64,000 nt of DNA from contig NZ_FOBH01000001.1 of NCBI RefSeq assembly GCF_900109785.1, positions 186,001 to 250,000 on the forward strand, written 5' to 3'. Below the pieces are notes generated by a model, which saw only the letters and a list, made by a program, of their open reading frames with translations, was not told the origin of the DNA and made no database searches. The translations under genes and the position numbers were made by a program. The first letter of the stretch is position 1; every line of letters begins with the position of its first letter. Positions 41,233-51,775 of the stretch are shown piece by piece. This DNA comes from Nitrosovibrio tenuis. Its GTDB lineage: Bacteria > Pseudomonadota > Gammaproteobacteria > Burkholderiales > Nitrosomonadaceae.

Positions 41233-42279
41233 GTGAAAATCCAGGATTTCGATTTCGACATTCCCCCTGAGCTCATCGCGCAGTTTCCTGCCGAACAGCG
41301 TGCCAGCAGCCGCATGCTGCATCTGGAGGGTTCGAGCGGCGTGCTGCGGGATGGGTGGTTTGCCGATCTGCCCAGCTATTTGCGCGCTGGCGACGTGGTG
41401 GTATTTAATGACACTCGCGTGATGAAGGCACGCCTGTACGGCGTAAGGGAAACTGGCGGCAGAGTGGAGGTAATGGTAGAGCGTATACTGGATGCGCAGT
41501 GCGCACAGGCGGTTATCCGCGCCAGCCACGCACCAAAGCCGGGCTCCAGGCTATTCCTCTGCGATGCTATCGAAGTAACGGTAGTGGACCGGGACCATGA
41601 CCTTTATACGCTGCGGTTCGAGCATGAAAGCACGTTAATTGATTTGCTGGAACGTTACGGAACGCTGCCTCTGCCCCGCTATATTTTACGCTCAGCCACA
41701 AAAACAGACGAAGCGCGCTACCAGACCATTTATGCGAAACAGGCAGGTGCGGTGGCAGCCCCCACCGCTGGTCTCCATTTCGATGAAAACATGTTAATGA
41801 CATTGAGGGAAATGGGCGTGGTGATTGCAAATGTAACGCTGCATGTGGGCTTGGGAACATTTCAACCGGTCCGGGTAGAGAACATTGCTGACCACAGCAT
41901 GCACAGGGAAATTTTTGATGTACCGGCTGAAACGGTCGAGGCAATAAAATGCGCAAAAGCGATTGGGGGAAGGGTTCTGGCGGTCGGTACGACTTCGCTG
42001 CGCGCGCTGGAGGCGGCTGCGGCTGACGGGGAACTGAAACCCGGCCATGGCGAAACCGATATCTTCATCACGCCGGGCTACCGGTTCCGAGTCGTGGAAC
42101 GCTTGCTGACCAATTTTCATTTGCCGCGCTCGACATTATTAATGCTTGTATCCGCATTTGGCGGAACGGAAAACATCCGCCGCGCTTATCAACACGCGAT
42201 AAAAGGCCGCTACCGCTTTTTCAGCTATGGCGACGCCATGCTGATCGAGAGGGGCGCGGGCTGTGCTCAACCGGGCTGA
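41233..42279 (+). CDS. queA: S-adenosylmethionine:tRNA ribosyltransferase-isomerase
   Basis: Transfers and rearranges the ribose of SAM onto preQ1-tRNA to give epoxyqueuosine. 348 residues from the GTG at 41233. Family motifs are FDFDIPPELIAQFPAEQRASS, VVFNDTRVMKARL, GAVAAPTAGLHF and THLHVGLGTF-like NVTLHVGLGTFQPVR. The start is set by family alignment; there is no ribosome site upstream. It is next to tgt, its pathway partner. Confidence 0.95.
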   Translation: MKIQDFDFDIPPELIAQFPAEQRASSRMLHLEGSSGVLRDGWFADLPSYLRAGDVVVFNDTRVMKARLYGVRETGGRVEVMVERILDAQCAQAVIRASHAPKPGSRLFLCDAIEVTVVDRDHDLYTLRFEHESTLIDLLERYGTLPLPRYILRSATKTDEARYQTIYAKQAGAVAAPTAGLHFDENMLMTLREMGVVIANVTLHVGLGTFQPVRVENIADHSMHREIFDVPAETVEAIKCAKAIGGRVLAVGTTSLRALEAAAADGELKPGHGETDIFITPGYRFRVVERLLTNFHLPRSTLLMLVSAFGGTENIRRAYQHAIKGRYRFFSYGDAMLIERGAGCAQPG

Positions 42280-42462
42280 GCTTCGTTATTTGGCAGCTAG
42301 CGGATGATGGGCAAGTCATACCCGGCGGAAGCCATATTGGTGCGTACAAAGCGTGCCTGGTTTATTTTATGGAATGTAATTCAAGCCGGGACGGCAGCTT
42401 GAGTCTGAATGACCTTGAGAGTGAACCAGTCAGGCGGGGATAATGCGTTGCTCATTTTCTAA

Positions 42463-43611
<1,149 letters not shown>

Positions 43612-43651
43612 AATCGCTTTCCTTTTTGAAACTCTCACCGGAGAAAATGCC

Positions 43652-43987
43652 ATGTTGATTAGTGAAGCGTTTGCCCAGGCTGCCGCTTCTGCCCAGCCGG
43701 GCGCGGATTTCATGAGCCTGCTGCCGCTGATCGGTATATTCGCCGTGTTCTACCTCCTGCTGATCCGACCGCAGGCAAAGCGCGCCAAGGAACAGAAATT
43801 AATGATAGAGGCACTGCAAAAGGGTGACGAGGTGACGACAACAGGTGGCGAGCTGGGGCGCGTGGTCAAGGTCAGCGGCAATTACATCATCCTGCAGATA
43901 GCCGAAAACGTGCAGGTAGTAATGCTGAAGTCGGCCGTTCAGACGCTGCTGCCCAAGGGAACGTTGAACAGTATCGAAAAGGAATAA
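43652..43987 (+). CDS. yajC: Sec translocon accessory subunit YajC
   Basis: Single-pass membrane protein of 111 residues that joins SecDF. One helix at about residues 22-41 (LLPLIGIFAVFYLLLIRPQA) is followed by a cytoplasmic domain with GDEVTTTGGELGRVVKV. The ATG at 43652 has GGAG 8 bases upstream; 26 upstream in-frame codons overlap tgt and are rejected. Confidence 0.95.
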   Translation: MLISEAFAQAAASAQPGADFMSLLPLIGIFAVFYLLLIRPQAKRAKEQKLMIEALQKGDEVTTTGGELGRVVKVSGNYIILQIAENVQVVMLKSAVQTLLPKGTLNSIEKE

Positions 43988-44057
43988 CCATCCTCTAAGC
44001 AAGCTCGAAGGGCGCAGCGTCCTCCACCCTTCTTTCCTTTCGTTCCCATCCCAAGAC

Positions 44058-45902
44058 ATGAACCGCTACCCCTCCTGGAAATACCTGATCATCGCGGTTT
44101 CAATACTGCTCGGACTACTCTACACGCTGCCGAATTTTTATGGAGAATCCCCGGCGGTACAGATTTCGCCGCTGAGAACCACAGCCAAGGCCGATACCGT
44201 TTTGCTGCAGCGCGTCGAGGATGCGTTGAAGAAAGCCGGCATTGCCTATAATGGAATGTTTCTCGACGCCGCTGGCATCAAGATCCGTTTTCCGGACACC
44301 GATACACAGATCAAAGCCAGGGATATGCTTCAGTCCATGCTGGGCAGTGGTTATATGGTTGCGCTGAATCTTCTTCCTAATTCTCCTCAATGGCTGACCA
44401 GCATAGGCGCGTTACCAATGTATCTGGGACTCGATCTGCGCGGCGGCGTCCATTTCATGCTGCAGGTGGATATGAAAGGTGCGCTTTCCAAAGCGCTTGA
44501 CCGGTTCGGGGCGGATATACGCGGCAGCCTGCGGGAGAAGGGAATTCCTTATGCCGGGCTTGATAGGCAGGGGTCGCAGATTACGATCAAATTTCGAAAT
44601 TCTGACTCGCGCGCCAAGGCAGAAGCCGAAATCAACAAGACCTATACCGATTTAAGCCTGCGGGAAGACAATGTGGGGGCCGATTTTCATCTGATTGCCA
44701 CCCTCAGGCCGGAAGCTCAGAAGCGCATACAGGATTCTGCCGTACAGCAGAATATTACAACCCTGCGCAATCGCGTCAACGAACTGGGCGTCGCCGAGCC
44801 CATTATTCAGCAGGCCGGCGCCGACCGCGTGGTTGTGCAACTGCCGGGCGTGCAGGATACCGCCAAAGCAAAGGATATTTTGGGGCGCACCGCCACGCTG
44901 GAGGTTCGCATGGTGGACGAGGAGCGCGACGTGCAAGAGGCCATGCGCGGGAAAATCCCCTTTGGCTCCGAGCTGTACACCGAGCGCGGCGGCGGGCCAA
45001 TACTGGTAAAAAAACAGGTCGTGCTGACCGGCGACCGCATCAACGACGCACAAGCAGGATTCGACAATAACAATCAGCCGGCCGTGCATCTCAACCTCGA
45101 TAATAACGGCGCCCGCATATTTCGTCAGCTCACTCACGATAATGTCGGCAAGCGCATGGCCATTCTGCTCATCGAGAAGAACCAGGCGGAAGTGATTACC
45201 GCACCCGTGATCCGCGAAGAAATCGGCGGTGGTCGCGTGCAGATCAGCGGACGCATGACCACCGAAGAAGCGCGGGATGTCGCGCTTTTACTACGCGCCG
45301 GGGCACTGGCGGCGCCTATGGATATCATAGAAGAGCGCACGGTGGGCCCGAGCCTTGGGGCCGATAATATCGCACGCGGATTCAATTCCACATTATTCGG
45401 CTTTGCCGCAATTGCCGTTTTTATGACTGCATATTATTCGATGTTCGGGTTTATCTCAGTCGTGGCCCTGGGTGTTAACCTGCTATTGCTCGTAGGCCTT
45501 CTTTCGATTCTACAGGCGACTCTGACGCTTCCCGGCATGGCCGCTATTGCCCTTACCATAGGCATGGCGATCGATGCGAACGTGCTGATCAATGAGCGTA
45601 TCCGGGACGAGCTGAGGCAGGGCATGCCTCCGCAAGCGGCAATCAACGCGGGATACGAGCGGGCGTTCGGCACCATACTTGATTCCAACATTACAACTCT
45701 GATTGCCGGCATTGCGTTATTCGCATTCGGTTCGGGTCCGATTAAAGGTTTTGCCGTGGTGTTGTGCCTGGGTATCCTCACCTCCATGTTCAGCGCGGTT
45801 ATGGTGTCGCGCGGCCTGGTCAATTTAATATATGGCAGCCGCCGCAAGCTGGAGCGAGTCGCCATTGGTCAGGTTTGGAAGCCGGTGAGCACGAAACGTT
45901 AA
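44058..45902 (+). CDS. secD: protein translocase subunit SecD
   Basis: Uses the proton gradient to pull exported proteins from SecYEG. 614 residues: the first membrane helix at about residues 9-27, then a large periplasmic P1 domain (LDLRGGVHFMLQVDM, VNELGVAEPIIQQAGADRVV), then five helices in the RND-like C-terminal part with GMAIDANVLINERIRDELR. It is followed 48 bases later by secF. Confidence 0.97.
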   Translation: MNRYPSWKYLIIAVSILLGLLYTLPNFYGESPAVQISPLRTTAKADTVLLQRVEDALKKAGIAYNGMFLDAAGIKIRFPDTDTQIKARDMLQSMLGSGYMVALNLLPNSPQWLTSIGALPMYLGLDLRGGVHFMLQVDMKGALSKALDRFGADIRGSLREKGIPYAGLDRQGSQITIKFRNSDSRAKAEAEINKTYTDLSLREDNVGADFHLIATLRPEAQKRIQDSAVQQNITTLRNRVNELGVAEPIIQQAGADRVVVQLPGVQDTAKAKDILGRTATLEVRMVDEERDVQEAMRGKIPFGSELYTERGGGPILVKKQVVLTGDRINDAQAGFDNNNQPAVHLNLDNNGARIFRQLTHDNVGKRMAILLIEKNQAEVITAPVIREEIGGGRVQISGRMTTEEARDVALLLRAGALAAPMDIIEERTVGPSLGADNIARGFNSTLFGFAAIAVFMTAYYSMFGFISVVALGVNLLLLVGLLSILQATLTLPGMAAIALTIGMAIDANVLINERIRDELRQGMPPQAAINAGYERAFGTILDSNITTLIAGIALFAFGSGPIKGFAVVLCLGILTSMFSAVMVSRGLVNLIYGSRRKLERVAIGQVWKPVSTKR

Positions 45903-45950
45903 AGAAGAACGAGCGCGTTTAATACCTTCTCGGAGAAGATAAGGGTAAGC

Positions 45951-46883
45951 ATGGAATTTTTCAGAATCAAACGCGACATTCCCTTCATGAGCTGGGGAAA
46001 GTACACCACGACCATTTCACTGCTCACGTTCATCGCGGCGTTGTTTTTTCTCTATACCAAGGGCTTGAATCTGGGGGTGGATTTTACGGGCGGCACGGTA
46101 ATGGAGGTCGGCTATCCACAGCCTGCTGATATCAACAGGATACGGAACACGCTTATCAAGCTTGGCATGTCCGATGTCAGCGTACAGAACTTCGGCACCT
46201 CCCGCGATGTGCTGATACGCCTGCCAGCAAGGCCGGCGATGTCCAGCGCCCGGTTGTCCGAAACTGTAATAAAGGCACTGCAGGAGGATGATAAGGGCGC
46301 GGAAATACGCCGGGTAGAGTTTGTGGGTCCCCAGGTCGGCCAGGAATTGGTCGAGAGCGGCGCCCTGGCGCTATTGATCGTTTCCCTTGGTATTATCGGA
46401 TATCTGGCATTGCGCTTCGAATGGAAATTCGGCGTTGCCGGGGTCATCGCGAACTTGCATGACGTTGTGATCATTCTTGGATTTTTTGCTTTTTTTCAAT
46501 GGGAATTTTCCCTCACCGTTCTCGCGGCTATCCTCGCAATTCTCGGTTATTCGGTGAATGAATCGGTTGTGGTGTTCGATCGCATACGGGAAAACTTCCG
46601 TAAAATGCGCAAGGCCACCGTGGCGCAAGTGATAGACAATGCCATTACACGCACCATGTCCCGCACCATCATCACCCATGGCTGCACGCAAATGGTCGTA
46701 ACCTCCATGCTGTTCTTTGGGGGGGAGGCCCTGCATTACTTCGCGCTCGCGCTTACAATCGGTATTCTCTTCGGAATCTACTCTTCCGTGCTGGTGGCGA
46801 GCCCCCTCGTGATGCTGCTCGGTGTTTCGCGCGACGATCTCGTCAAACCGGAAAAAAAAGAGGGTGCAGAAGCACTGCCTTAA
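45951..46883 (+). CDS. secF: protein translocase subunit SecF
   Basis: Partner of SecD. 310 residues: N-terminal helix at about 18-37 (ISLLTFIAALFFLYTKG), periplasmic segment beginning GVDFTGGTVMEV, then five helices with the SecF motif ILGYSVNESVVVFDRIRENF. The ATG at 45951 follows a GGTAAGC region; spacing supports cotranscription with secD. Confidence 0.97.
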   Translation: MEFFRIKRDIPFMSWGKYTTTISLLTFIAALFFLYTKGLNLGVDFTGGTVMEVGYPQPADINRIRNTLIKLGMSDVSVQNFGTSRDVLIRLPARPAMSSARLSETVIKALQEDDKGAEIRRVEFVGPQVGQELVESGALALLIVSLGIIGYLALRFEWKFGVAGVIANLHDVVIILGFFAFFQWEFSLTVLAAILAILGYSVNESVVVFDRIRENFRKMRKATVAQVIDNAITRTMSRTIITHGCTQMVVTSMLFFGGEALHYFALALTIGILFGIYSSVLVASPLVMLLGVSRDDLVKPEKKEGAEALP

Positions 46884-46956
46884 TCTGGGCCCCATTTCAG
46901 CAGGGGACTTATGTTTCACCCTTTATGCTTCTCTCTCCATACGCACAAGGTTCATT

Positions 46957-47616
46957 TTGGAACTTCTCGCCACTTTTGCCGACATCATCCTGCATCTGGA
47001 CAAACATCTTATCTGGCTGGTTCAGAACTATGGCGACCTGGTTTATGTCGTCCTGTTCCTGATTATCTTCTGTGAAACCGGATTAGTGGTGGCGCCGTTC
47101 CTGCCGGGCGATTCATTACTGTTTGTGGCGGGGGCGATTGCCGCCACCGGAGCAATGGAGGTTCAATTGCTAGCCGCACTGCTCATGCTTGCGGCATTTT
47201 TGGGGGATAACACCAATTATTGGATCGGACGCTATTTCGGTCCCAGAATATTCACTCGTGCGGACTCCCCTTTATTAAATCGGGCGCATCTGCAAAAGAC
47301 GCATGAATTCTATGCCAAGCATGGCGGCAAGACCGTCATTTTTGCGCGTTTTCTTCCCATAGTCCGCACCTTTGCGCCTTTCGTCGCCGGCATCGGGCGC
47401 ATGATCTATCCCCGATTCGTGGCGTACAGCGCGTTCGGCAGCATTTTCTGGATCAGTTTCTTTGTACTCGGCGGATTTTTTTTCGGCAATGTTCCAGTCG
47501 TTAAAAACAATTTAACCTTTTTCATTTTTGGCATCATCATCGTTTCTGCGCTGCCGGGGTTTATTCAATTCATACGCAACTGGGCTGGAAGCCGTGGAAA
47601 TCCCGAGCGCCGATAA
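46957..47616 (+). CDS. DedA-family membrane protein
   Basis: 219 residues with four to five membrane helices and the DedA signature: ETGLVVAPFLPGDSLLFVAG, GDNTNYWIGRYFG and FARFLPIVRTFAPFVAGIG-like run (reentrant loop with Arg). DedA proteins act in lipid flipping and proton-motive-force upkeep. I start at TTG 46957 (AAGG 6 bases upstream); the longer frame from 46822 overlaps secF. Confidence 0.9.
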   Translation: MELLATFADIILHLDKHLIWLVQNYGDLVYVVLFLIIFCETGLVVAPFLPGDSLLFVAGAIAATGAMEVQLLAALLMLAAFLGDNTNYWIGRYFGPRIFTRADSPLLNRAHLQKTHEFYAKHGGKTVIFARFLPIVRTFAPFVAGIGRMIYPRFVAYSAFGSIFWISFFVLGGFFFGNVPVVKNNLTFFIFGIIIVSALPGFIQFIRNWAGSRGNPERR

Positions 47617-47630
47617 CTGGTTTTAGAATA

Positions 47631-48728
47631 TCAATTGCCGGCTCCCATCTTCAGTGCGCGCTGCCGCGATTGAGCCGCTTGTTCCGTTTGTTCTTCCGGA
47701 TGTTGTGCATCCAACCATCCGTGTAAATTTGCGAGCGTGATATCGGCCAGCGCCTGTATCCAGTCGGCGCGCTCGTTGAGGCAGGGAATGTAATGAAACT
47801 CCTGTCCGCCCGCCTGCATGAAAGTGGTTTTGCCTTCCATGGCAATTTCTTCCAGAGTCTCCAGGCAATCCGAAACGAAACCGGGACAGATGACATCCAC
47901 CCGCCGGGTACCTTGTCTGCCGAGCTGTTCCAGCGTAACAGCGGTATATGGGTTTAACCATTCCGCACGGCCAAAGCGGGATTGAAAACAGATCTGATAC
48001 TTGTTTTCATCCAGCTCAAGCGCTTCAGCCAGCAGCCGCCCGGTTTTCTGGCATTCACAGTGGTAGGGGTCGCCCTTCTCCAGAGTGTATCGGGGTACGC
48101 CGTGGAAACTCATCACCAGTTTGTCGGGGGTACCGGCTTCCATCCAGTAATCGCGTACATTTTGCGCCAGCGCGGCTATATACCCGGAATGATCGTGGTA
48201 ATGCTTCACAGTCCGCAAGGCGGGCGCGTTGCGCATTGTTCGCAATTGTGCAAATACTTCATCGAAGGCCGATGCAGTGCTGCTGGACGCATATTGGGGG
48301 TAGAGCGGCAACACCAGCATGCGCTCGCAGCGATGTTGGCGCATACGCTTCAGCACATCGCCAATGGAAGGGCTGCCTATACTCATTGCGTATTCCACCA
48401 TTGGCGCGGGCTCGATACGCTCTGTCAGGGCATCACGCAATAGCTGGGTCTGGCGACCAGTATGTACCTTCAGTGGTGATCCTTCCGGCATCCAGATCTG
48501 GGCATATTTTTCAGCGGATTTTTTCGGCCGGGTGTTAAGTATGATACCGTTCAGAATCGGCCACCATGCCCAGCGTGGGAGTTCCACCACGCGCGGATTG
48601 CTAAGGAACTGCTTGAGATAAGGCCGCAGCGCCTGCGCGGTCGGAGCATCGGGTGTGCCGAGATTGATCAGTAATACGCCGGTCTGACTCGGTATGCCAT
48701 GCTGATAAGCGGGTTCGGGAGAGATCAA
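47631..48728 (-). CDS. hemH: ferrochelatase
   Basis: Inserts Fe(II) into protoporphyrin IX, the last step of heme synthesis. 365 residues. The metal-binding His is in [18 protein letters not shown], and the Glu cluster is in [11 protein letters not shown]. The start is a TTG at 48728 with no clear ribosome site; since relatives begin near here, the N-terminus is uncertain by a few residues. It is convergent with the dedA-like gene. Confidence 0.93.
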   Translation of the reverse strand: MISPEPAYQHGIPSQTGVLLINLGTPDAPTAQALRPYLKQFLSNPRVVELPRWAWWPILNGIILNTRPKKSAEKYAQIWMPEGSPLKVHTGRQTQLLRDALTERIEPAPMVEYAMSIGSPSIGDVLKRMRQHRCERMLVLPLYPQYASSSTASAFDEVFAQLRTMRNAPALRTVKHYHDHSGYIAALAQNVRDYWMEAGTPDKLVMSFHGVPRYTLEKGDPYHCECQKTGRLLAEALELDENKYQICFQSRFGRAEWLNPYTAVTLEQLGRQGTRRVDVICPGFVSDCLETLEEIAMEGKTTFMQAGGQEFHYIPCLNERADWIQALADITLANLHGWLDAQHPEEQTEQAAQSRQRALKMGAGN

Positions 48729-48814
48729 GGTAGCGTGTTGAAGGGCGGGTCTGCCAAAACTATTACTGGGAAGACAAGGAATACCCCGACAGGTTTCGTA
48801 TAGTGGCTGAAGAC

Positions 48815-49834
48815 CTAGTGTTGCGATAGCGCACTGGAGAGCAGCCTGGCGGTAATATCCACAACTGGAATAACGCGTTCATAGGCCATGCGTGTGGGCC
48901 CGATCACAGCCACGGTACCGACAATTTTGCCGTCTACCTCATAAGGCGCGGTTACGACGCTGAATTCATCCAGCGTTACTACACCCGATTCATCACCGAT
49001 GAATATCTGTACACCTTCCGCCTTGCGGCTGAATTCCAGCAACTGCAACAATGCCGTCTTACGCTCGAACAGGTCAAATAATTTTTTCAGGCAGGCCATA
49101 TTGCTGGACAAATCATGCACATCCAGCAGCTTGCGTTCACCGGCCACCACCACCGTTCCGCTGTTTTCCCGGATTGCCTCGTCACCTGCCTCGATGGCTG
49201 CGGCCATGAGGGCCGTCACATCACGGCGCAATTGCTTCAATTCACTCTGAAGACGGGTACGAATTTCGTCGATCGCGCAACCTGCATAATTTTGATTGAT
49301 GAAATTTGCCGCCTCAATCAACTCCCCCTGGCTGTAGGGTTTATCGGTGAAAAGCACGCGGTTCTGAACGTCGCCCTCCGGCGTTACGATAATTAGCAAA
49401 ATCCGCTTTGCTGACAACGCCATGAATTCGATATAGCGGAATACGGCGCTGCTGCGCTTGGGTGCCACGACAACGCCGGCAAAGCGGGTCAATTCCGCCA
49501 ACAACTGCGAGGCGGAGTTAATTAATCGGGAAGGATTATTAGGATGCAACTGGTCCTGAAGCTGATGGATTTCTATGATATCCAGAGGCTGGACCACTAG
49601 AAGCGTATCGATAAAAAAACGATAGCCCCGATGAGTCGGAATCCTTCCGGCAGAGGTATGTGGGCTGGTGACAAAACCCATCTCCTCAAGGTCAGCCATT
49701 ACATTTCGAATGGTGGCAGGGCTGAGATCCAGGCCCGAGAATTTCGAGAGCGAGCGTGAACCCACCGGTTGACCTTCGGTGATATACCGTTCGACCAGCG
49801 TCTTAAGCAGGATTTTGGCGCGTTGGTTAAGCAT
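48815..49834 (-). CDS. hrcA: heat-inducible transcription repressor HrcA
   Basis: Represses chaperone genes via CIRCE operators, stabilised by GroEL. The N-terminal winged helix has [20 protein letters not shown] and [24 protein letters not shown]-like core and an inserted domain follow. About 339 residues from the ATG at 49834; a TTG at 49849 would add five. I see no CIRCE (TTAGCACTC-N9-GAGTGCTAA) in the upstream region. Confidence 0.94.
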   Translation of the reverse strand: MLNQRAKILLKTLVERYITEGQPVGSRSLSKFSGLDLSPATIRNVMADLEEMGFVTSPHTSAGRIPTHRGYRFFIDTLLVVQPLDIIEIHQLQDQLHPNNPSRLINSASQLLAELTRFAGVVVAPKRSSAVFRYIEFMALSAKRILLIIVTPEGDVQNRVLFTDKPYSQGELIEAANFINQNYAGCAIDEIRTRLQSELKQLRRDVTALMAAAIEAGDEAIRENSGTVVVAGERKLLDVHDLSSNMACLKKLFDLFERKTALLQLLEFSRKAEGVQIFIGDESGVVTLDEFSVVTAPYEVDGKIVGTVAVIGPTRMAYERVIPVVDITARLLSSALSQH

Positions 49835-49849
49835 TTGAGTATTGTACAA

Positions 49850-50187
49850 CAGGATTTAACCTAAATCCGCCCCGTAGCGAACTCATCAAAAAGGTGAAGG
49901 TCAAGTACTGTAAAAGTATTGGTGGAACAGCCCCCTAAACTGAAAAAACGAGCGGTTGACTGCTGGATTTTAGGTTCAACCCCCGGTCCAGTTTTCCGGA
50001 TTTGGGCAAACAGTTAAAATGGGTGAGCCACACCGGGAAATCTTGAAGCAATTCCCGGCCCCACATAGGGAGTAATCTGGAATACTTTGTCACCTATTGA
50101 GCGATATGGTTTAATCTTGAATGAATTTTTTTAAAACCAGGCGCCTCGCTTGCCTAAGCCTCAACAGATTTCATATCGATCACGCGG
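49850..50187. other. hrcA-nadK divergent intergenic region
   Basis: 338 bases. A 7-bp stem CCGGGAA / TTCCCGG (50033-50058) spans CTTGAAG. A CTTGAA hexamer with CCCCAC only 11 bases later recalls a sigma32 site but the spacing is too short. No gene seen. Confidence 0.35.
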
Positions 50188-51072
50188 ATGAGTACCCGAT
50201 TTAAAACAATAGCCCTGATCGGAAAGTACAAGAATCCGGATATTCTCGCACCATTGCTGAGTTTGGCGCAGTTTTTGCGTAGCCGCAATGTGGAGGTGGT
50301 GCTGGATAGCCTTACCGCTTCCAATCTGGCAGAGAATGAATATCCTGCCATGACCATGGAAGAAATTGGCCTGCACGCTCATCTTGCCATAGTGCTGGGC
50401 GGGGACGGCACCATGCTCAATATTGCACGCAAACTCGCGCCATTCGGTGTGCCGCTGGTCGGCATCAACCAGGGCCGGCTCGGGTTTCTCACGGACCTTT
50501 CCATCGATACGATGGTGGAAACACTGGGCTCAATGCTCGATGGGCGGTACATTGCTGAGCGACGCATGCTGCTGTGTGTCGAAGTTTCGCGCGATGGCTC
50601 CGCCGTGTTTAGTGCATTGGCATTAAACGATGTGGCGGTGAGCCGGGGAATTGGCGGTAACATGATCGAATTCGAGGTACGCATCAATGGGGAATATGTC
50701 TACTCGCTGCGCTCCGATGGCTTGATAGTAGCCACACCTACCGGCTCCACGGCTTATGCTTTATCATCTGGAGGCCCGATCCTGCACCCAAGCCTGGATT
50801 TGATTGCCCTCGTGCCGGTCAGCCCGCATACGCTGAGTAATCGCCCCATTGTAGTCGGCCCGGATGCAGTGGTGGAAATCCTGATGCATCGCACCGTTGT
50901 CGCGCTTGTCCATTCCGACAGCCATTCACACTTCGATTTGCAGGAACACGACAGGGTTATCGTGCGGCGCTCACCGCATACGGTAACATTGCTGCATCCT
51001 TCCAACCACAGCTATTACCGTATGTTGCGCGAGAAGCTCGGCTGGAGTGGTTTACCTAGAAACGCGGCATGA
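50188..51072 (+). CDS. nadK: NAD kinase
   Basis: ATP-dependent phosphorylation of NAD to NADP. 294 residues. The GGDGT motif (VLGGDGTMLNIARKLA) binds ATP, and the second conserved block is LRSDGLIVATPTGSTAYALS. LNDVAVSRG holds the conserved Asn/Asp-type motif. hrcA-nadK-recN is a common order; here the 138-bp repeat array separates nadK from recN. Confidence 0.96.
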   Translation: MSTRFKTIALIGKYKNPDILAPLLSLAQFLRSRNVEVVLDSLTASNLAENEYPAMTMEEIGLHAHLAIVLGGDGTMLNIARKLAPFGVPLVGINQGRLGFLTDLSIDTMVETLGSMLDGRYIAERRMLLCVEVSRDGSAVFSALALNDVAVSRGIGGNMIEFEVRINGEYVYSLRSDGLIVATPTGSTAYALSSGGPILHPSLDLIALVPVSPHTLSNRPIVVGPDAVVEILMHRTVVALVHSDSHSHFDLQEHDRVIVRRSPHTVTLLHPSNHSYYRMLREKLGWSGLPRNAA

Positions 51073-51233
51073 GTGCGGAACCTCTGAGCAAATCCTATGT
51101 GAACATGATGGCGGCTCTGCGGGATGCGATGCGCGAGGGGGGAGGACGCGAATGGCCGACCCCCCCCTTCACGACGAGACTGGTAAAGCAGACTGCCCGC
51201 AAAGCTCCGTCTCGCTCGGGTTGCAGCAAAATG

Positions 51234-51654
51234 GGGCGCGACCGCGCAGGGCGGAGCAGTGCCTTCCAAAGGAAGGTGCGACCCCGCAGCGGGATGCAGG
51301 CGCCCATAAACGCGGTCGCGGCACCCGACGCTGCGCGACCCCGCTTCCCGCAGATCCCCGGGGGACGCTTTGGGCGCGACCGCGCAGGGCGGAGCAGTGC
51401 CTTCCAAAGGAAGGTGCGACCCCGCAGCGGGATGCAGGCGCCCACAAACGCGGTCGCGGCACCCGACGCTGCGCGATTCCGCTTCCCGCAGCTCCCCGGG
51501 AGACGCTTTGGGCGCGACCGCGCAGGGCGGAGCAGTGCCTTCCAAAGGAAGGTGCGACCCCGCAGCGGGATGCAGGCGCCCACAAACGCGGTCGCGGCAC
51601 CCGACGCTACGCGATTCCGCTTCCCGCTTCGCGGGGATCCTCGAGCAACGCTTT
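51234..51654. repeat. array of three GC-rich 138-bp direct repeats
   Basis: Copies start at 51234, 51372 and 51510 with GGGCGCGACCGCGCAGGGCG. Copies 1 and 2 differ at about 5 of 138 bases. Copy 3 diverges in its last third and is 145 bases long before GGGCGC recurs at 51655. Each unit holds nested inverted repeats: GCGACCGCG / CGCGGTCGC, GGGCGC / GCGCCC, CCTTCC-AAA-GGAAGG and CCCGC-A-GCGGG, so it can fold into a branched structure. The period is a multiple of 3, which keeps all frames open. Confidence 0.92.
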
Positions 51655-51775
51655 GGGCGCCACTGTGCTGCACTCCTTGGCATCGTAGACCTCACTGCGG
51701 CCTTGGTCGTCCGCCTTATGACTATCCCAATGGTGCCCGCAACGCGCACACTGGGGATTTATTCAGAGGTTCCTT

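Noticed and set aside
49860-50187. CIRCE or sigma32 control of hrcA/nadK
   Set aside because: No TTAGCACTC dyad; the CTTGAA and CCCCAC elements are only 11 bases apart.
51234-51654. CRISPR array
   Set aside because: Units are contiguous 138-bp repeats without unique spacers and no cas genes are near.
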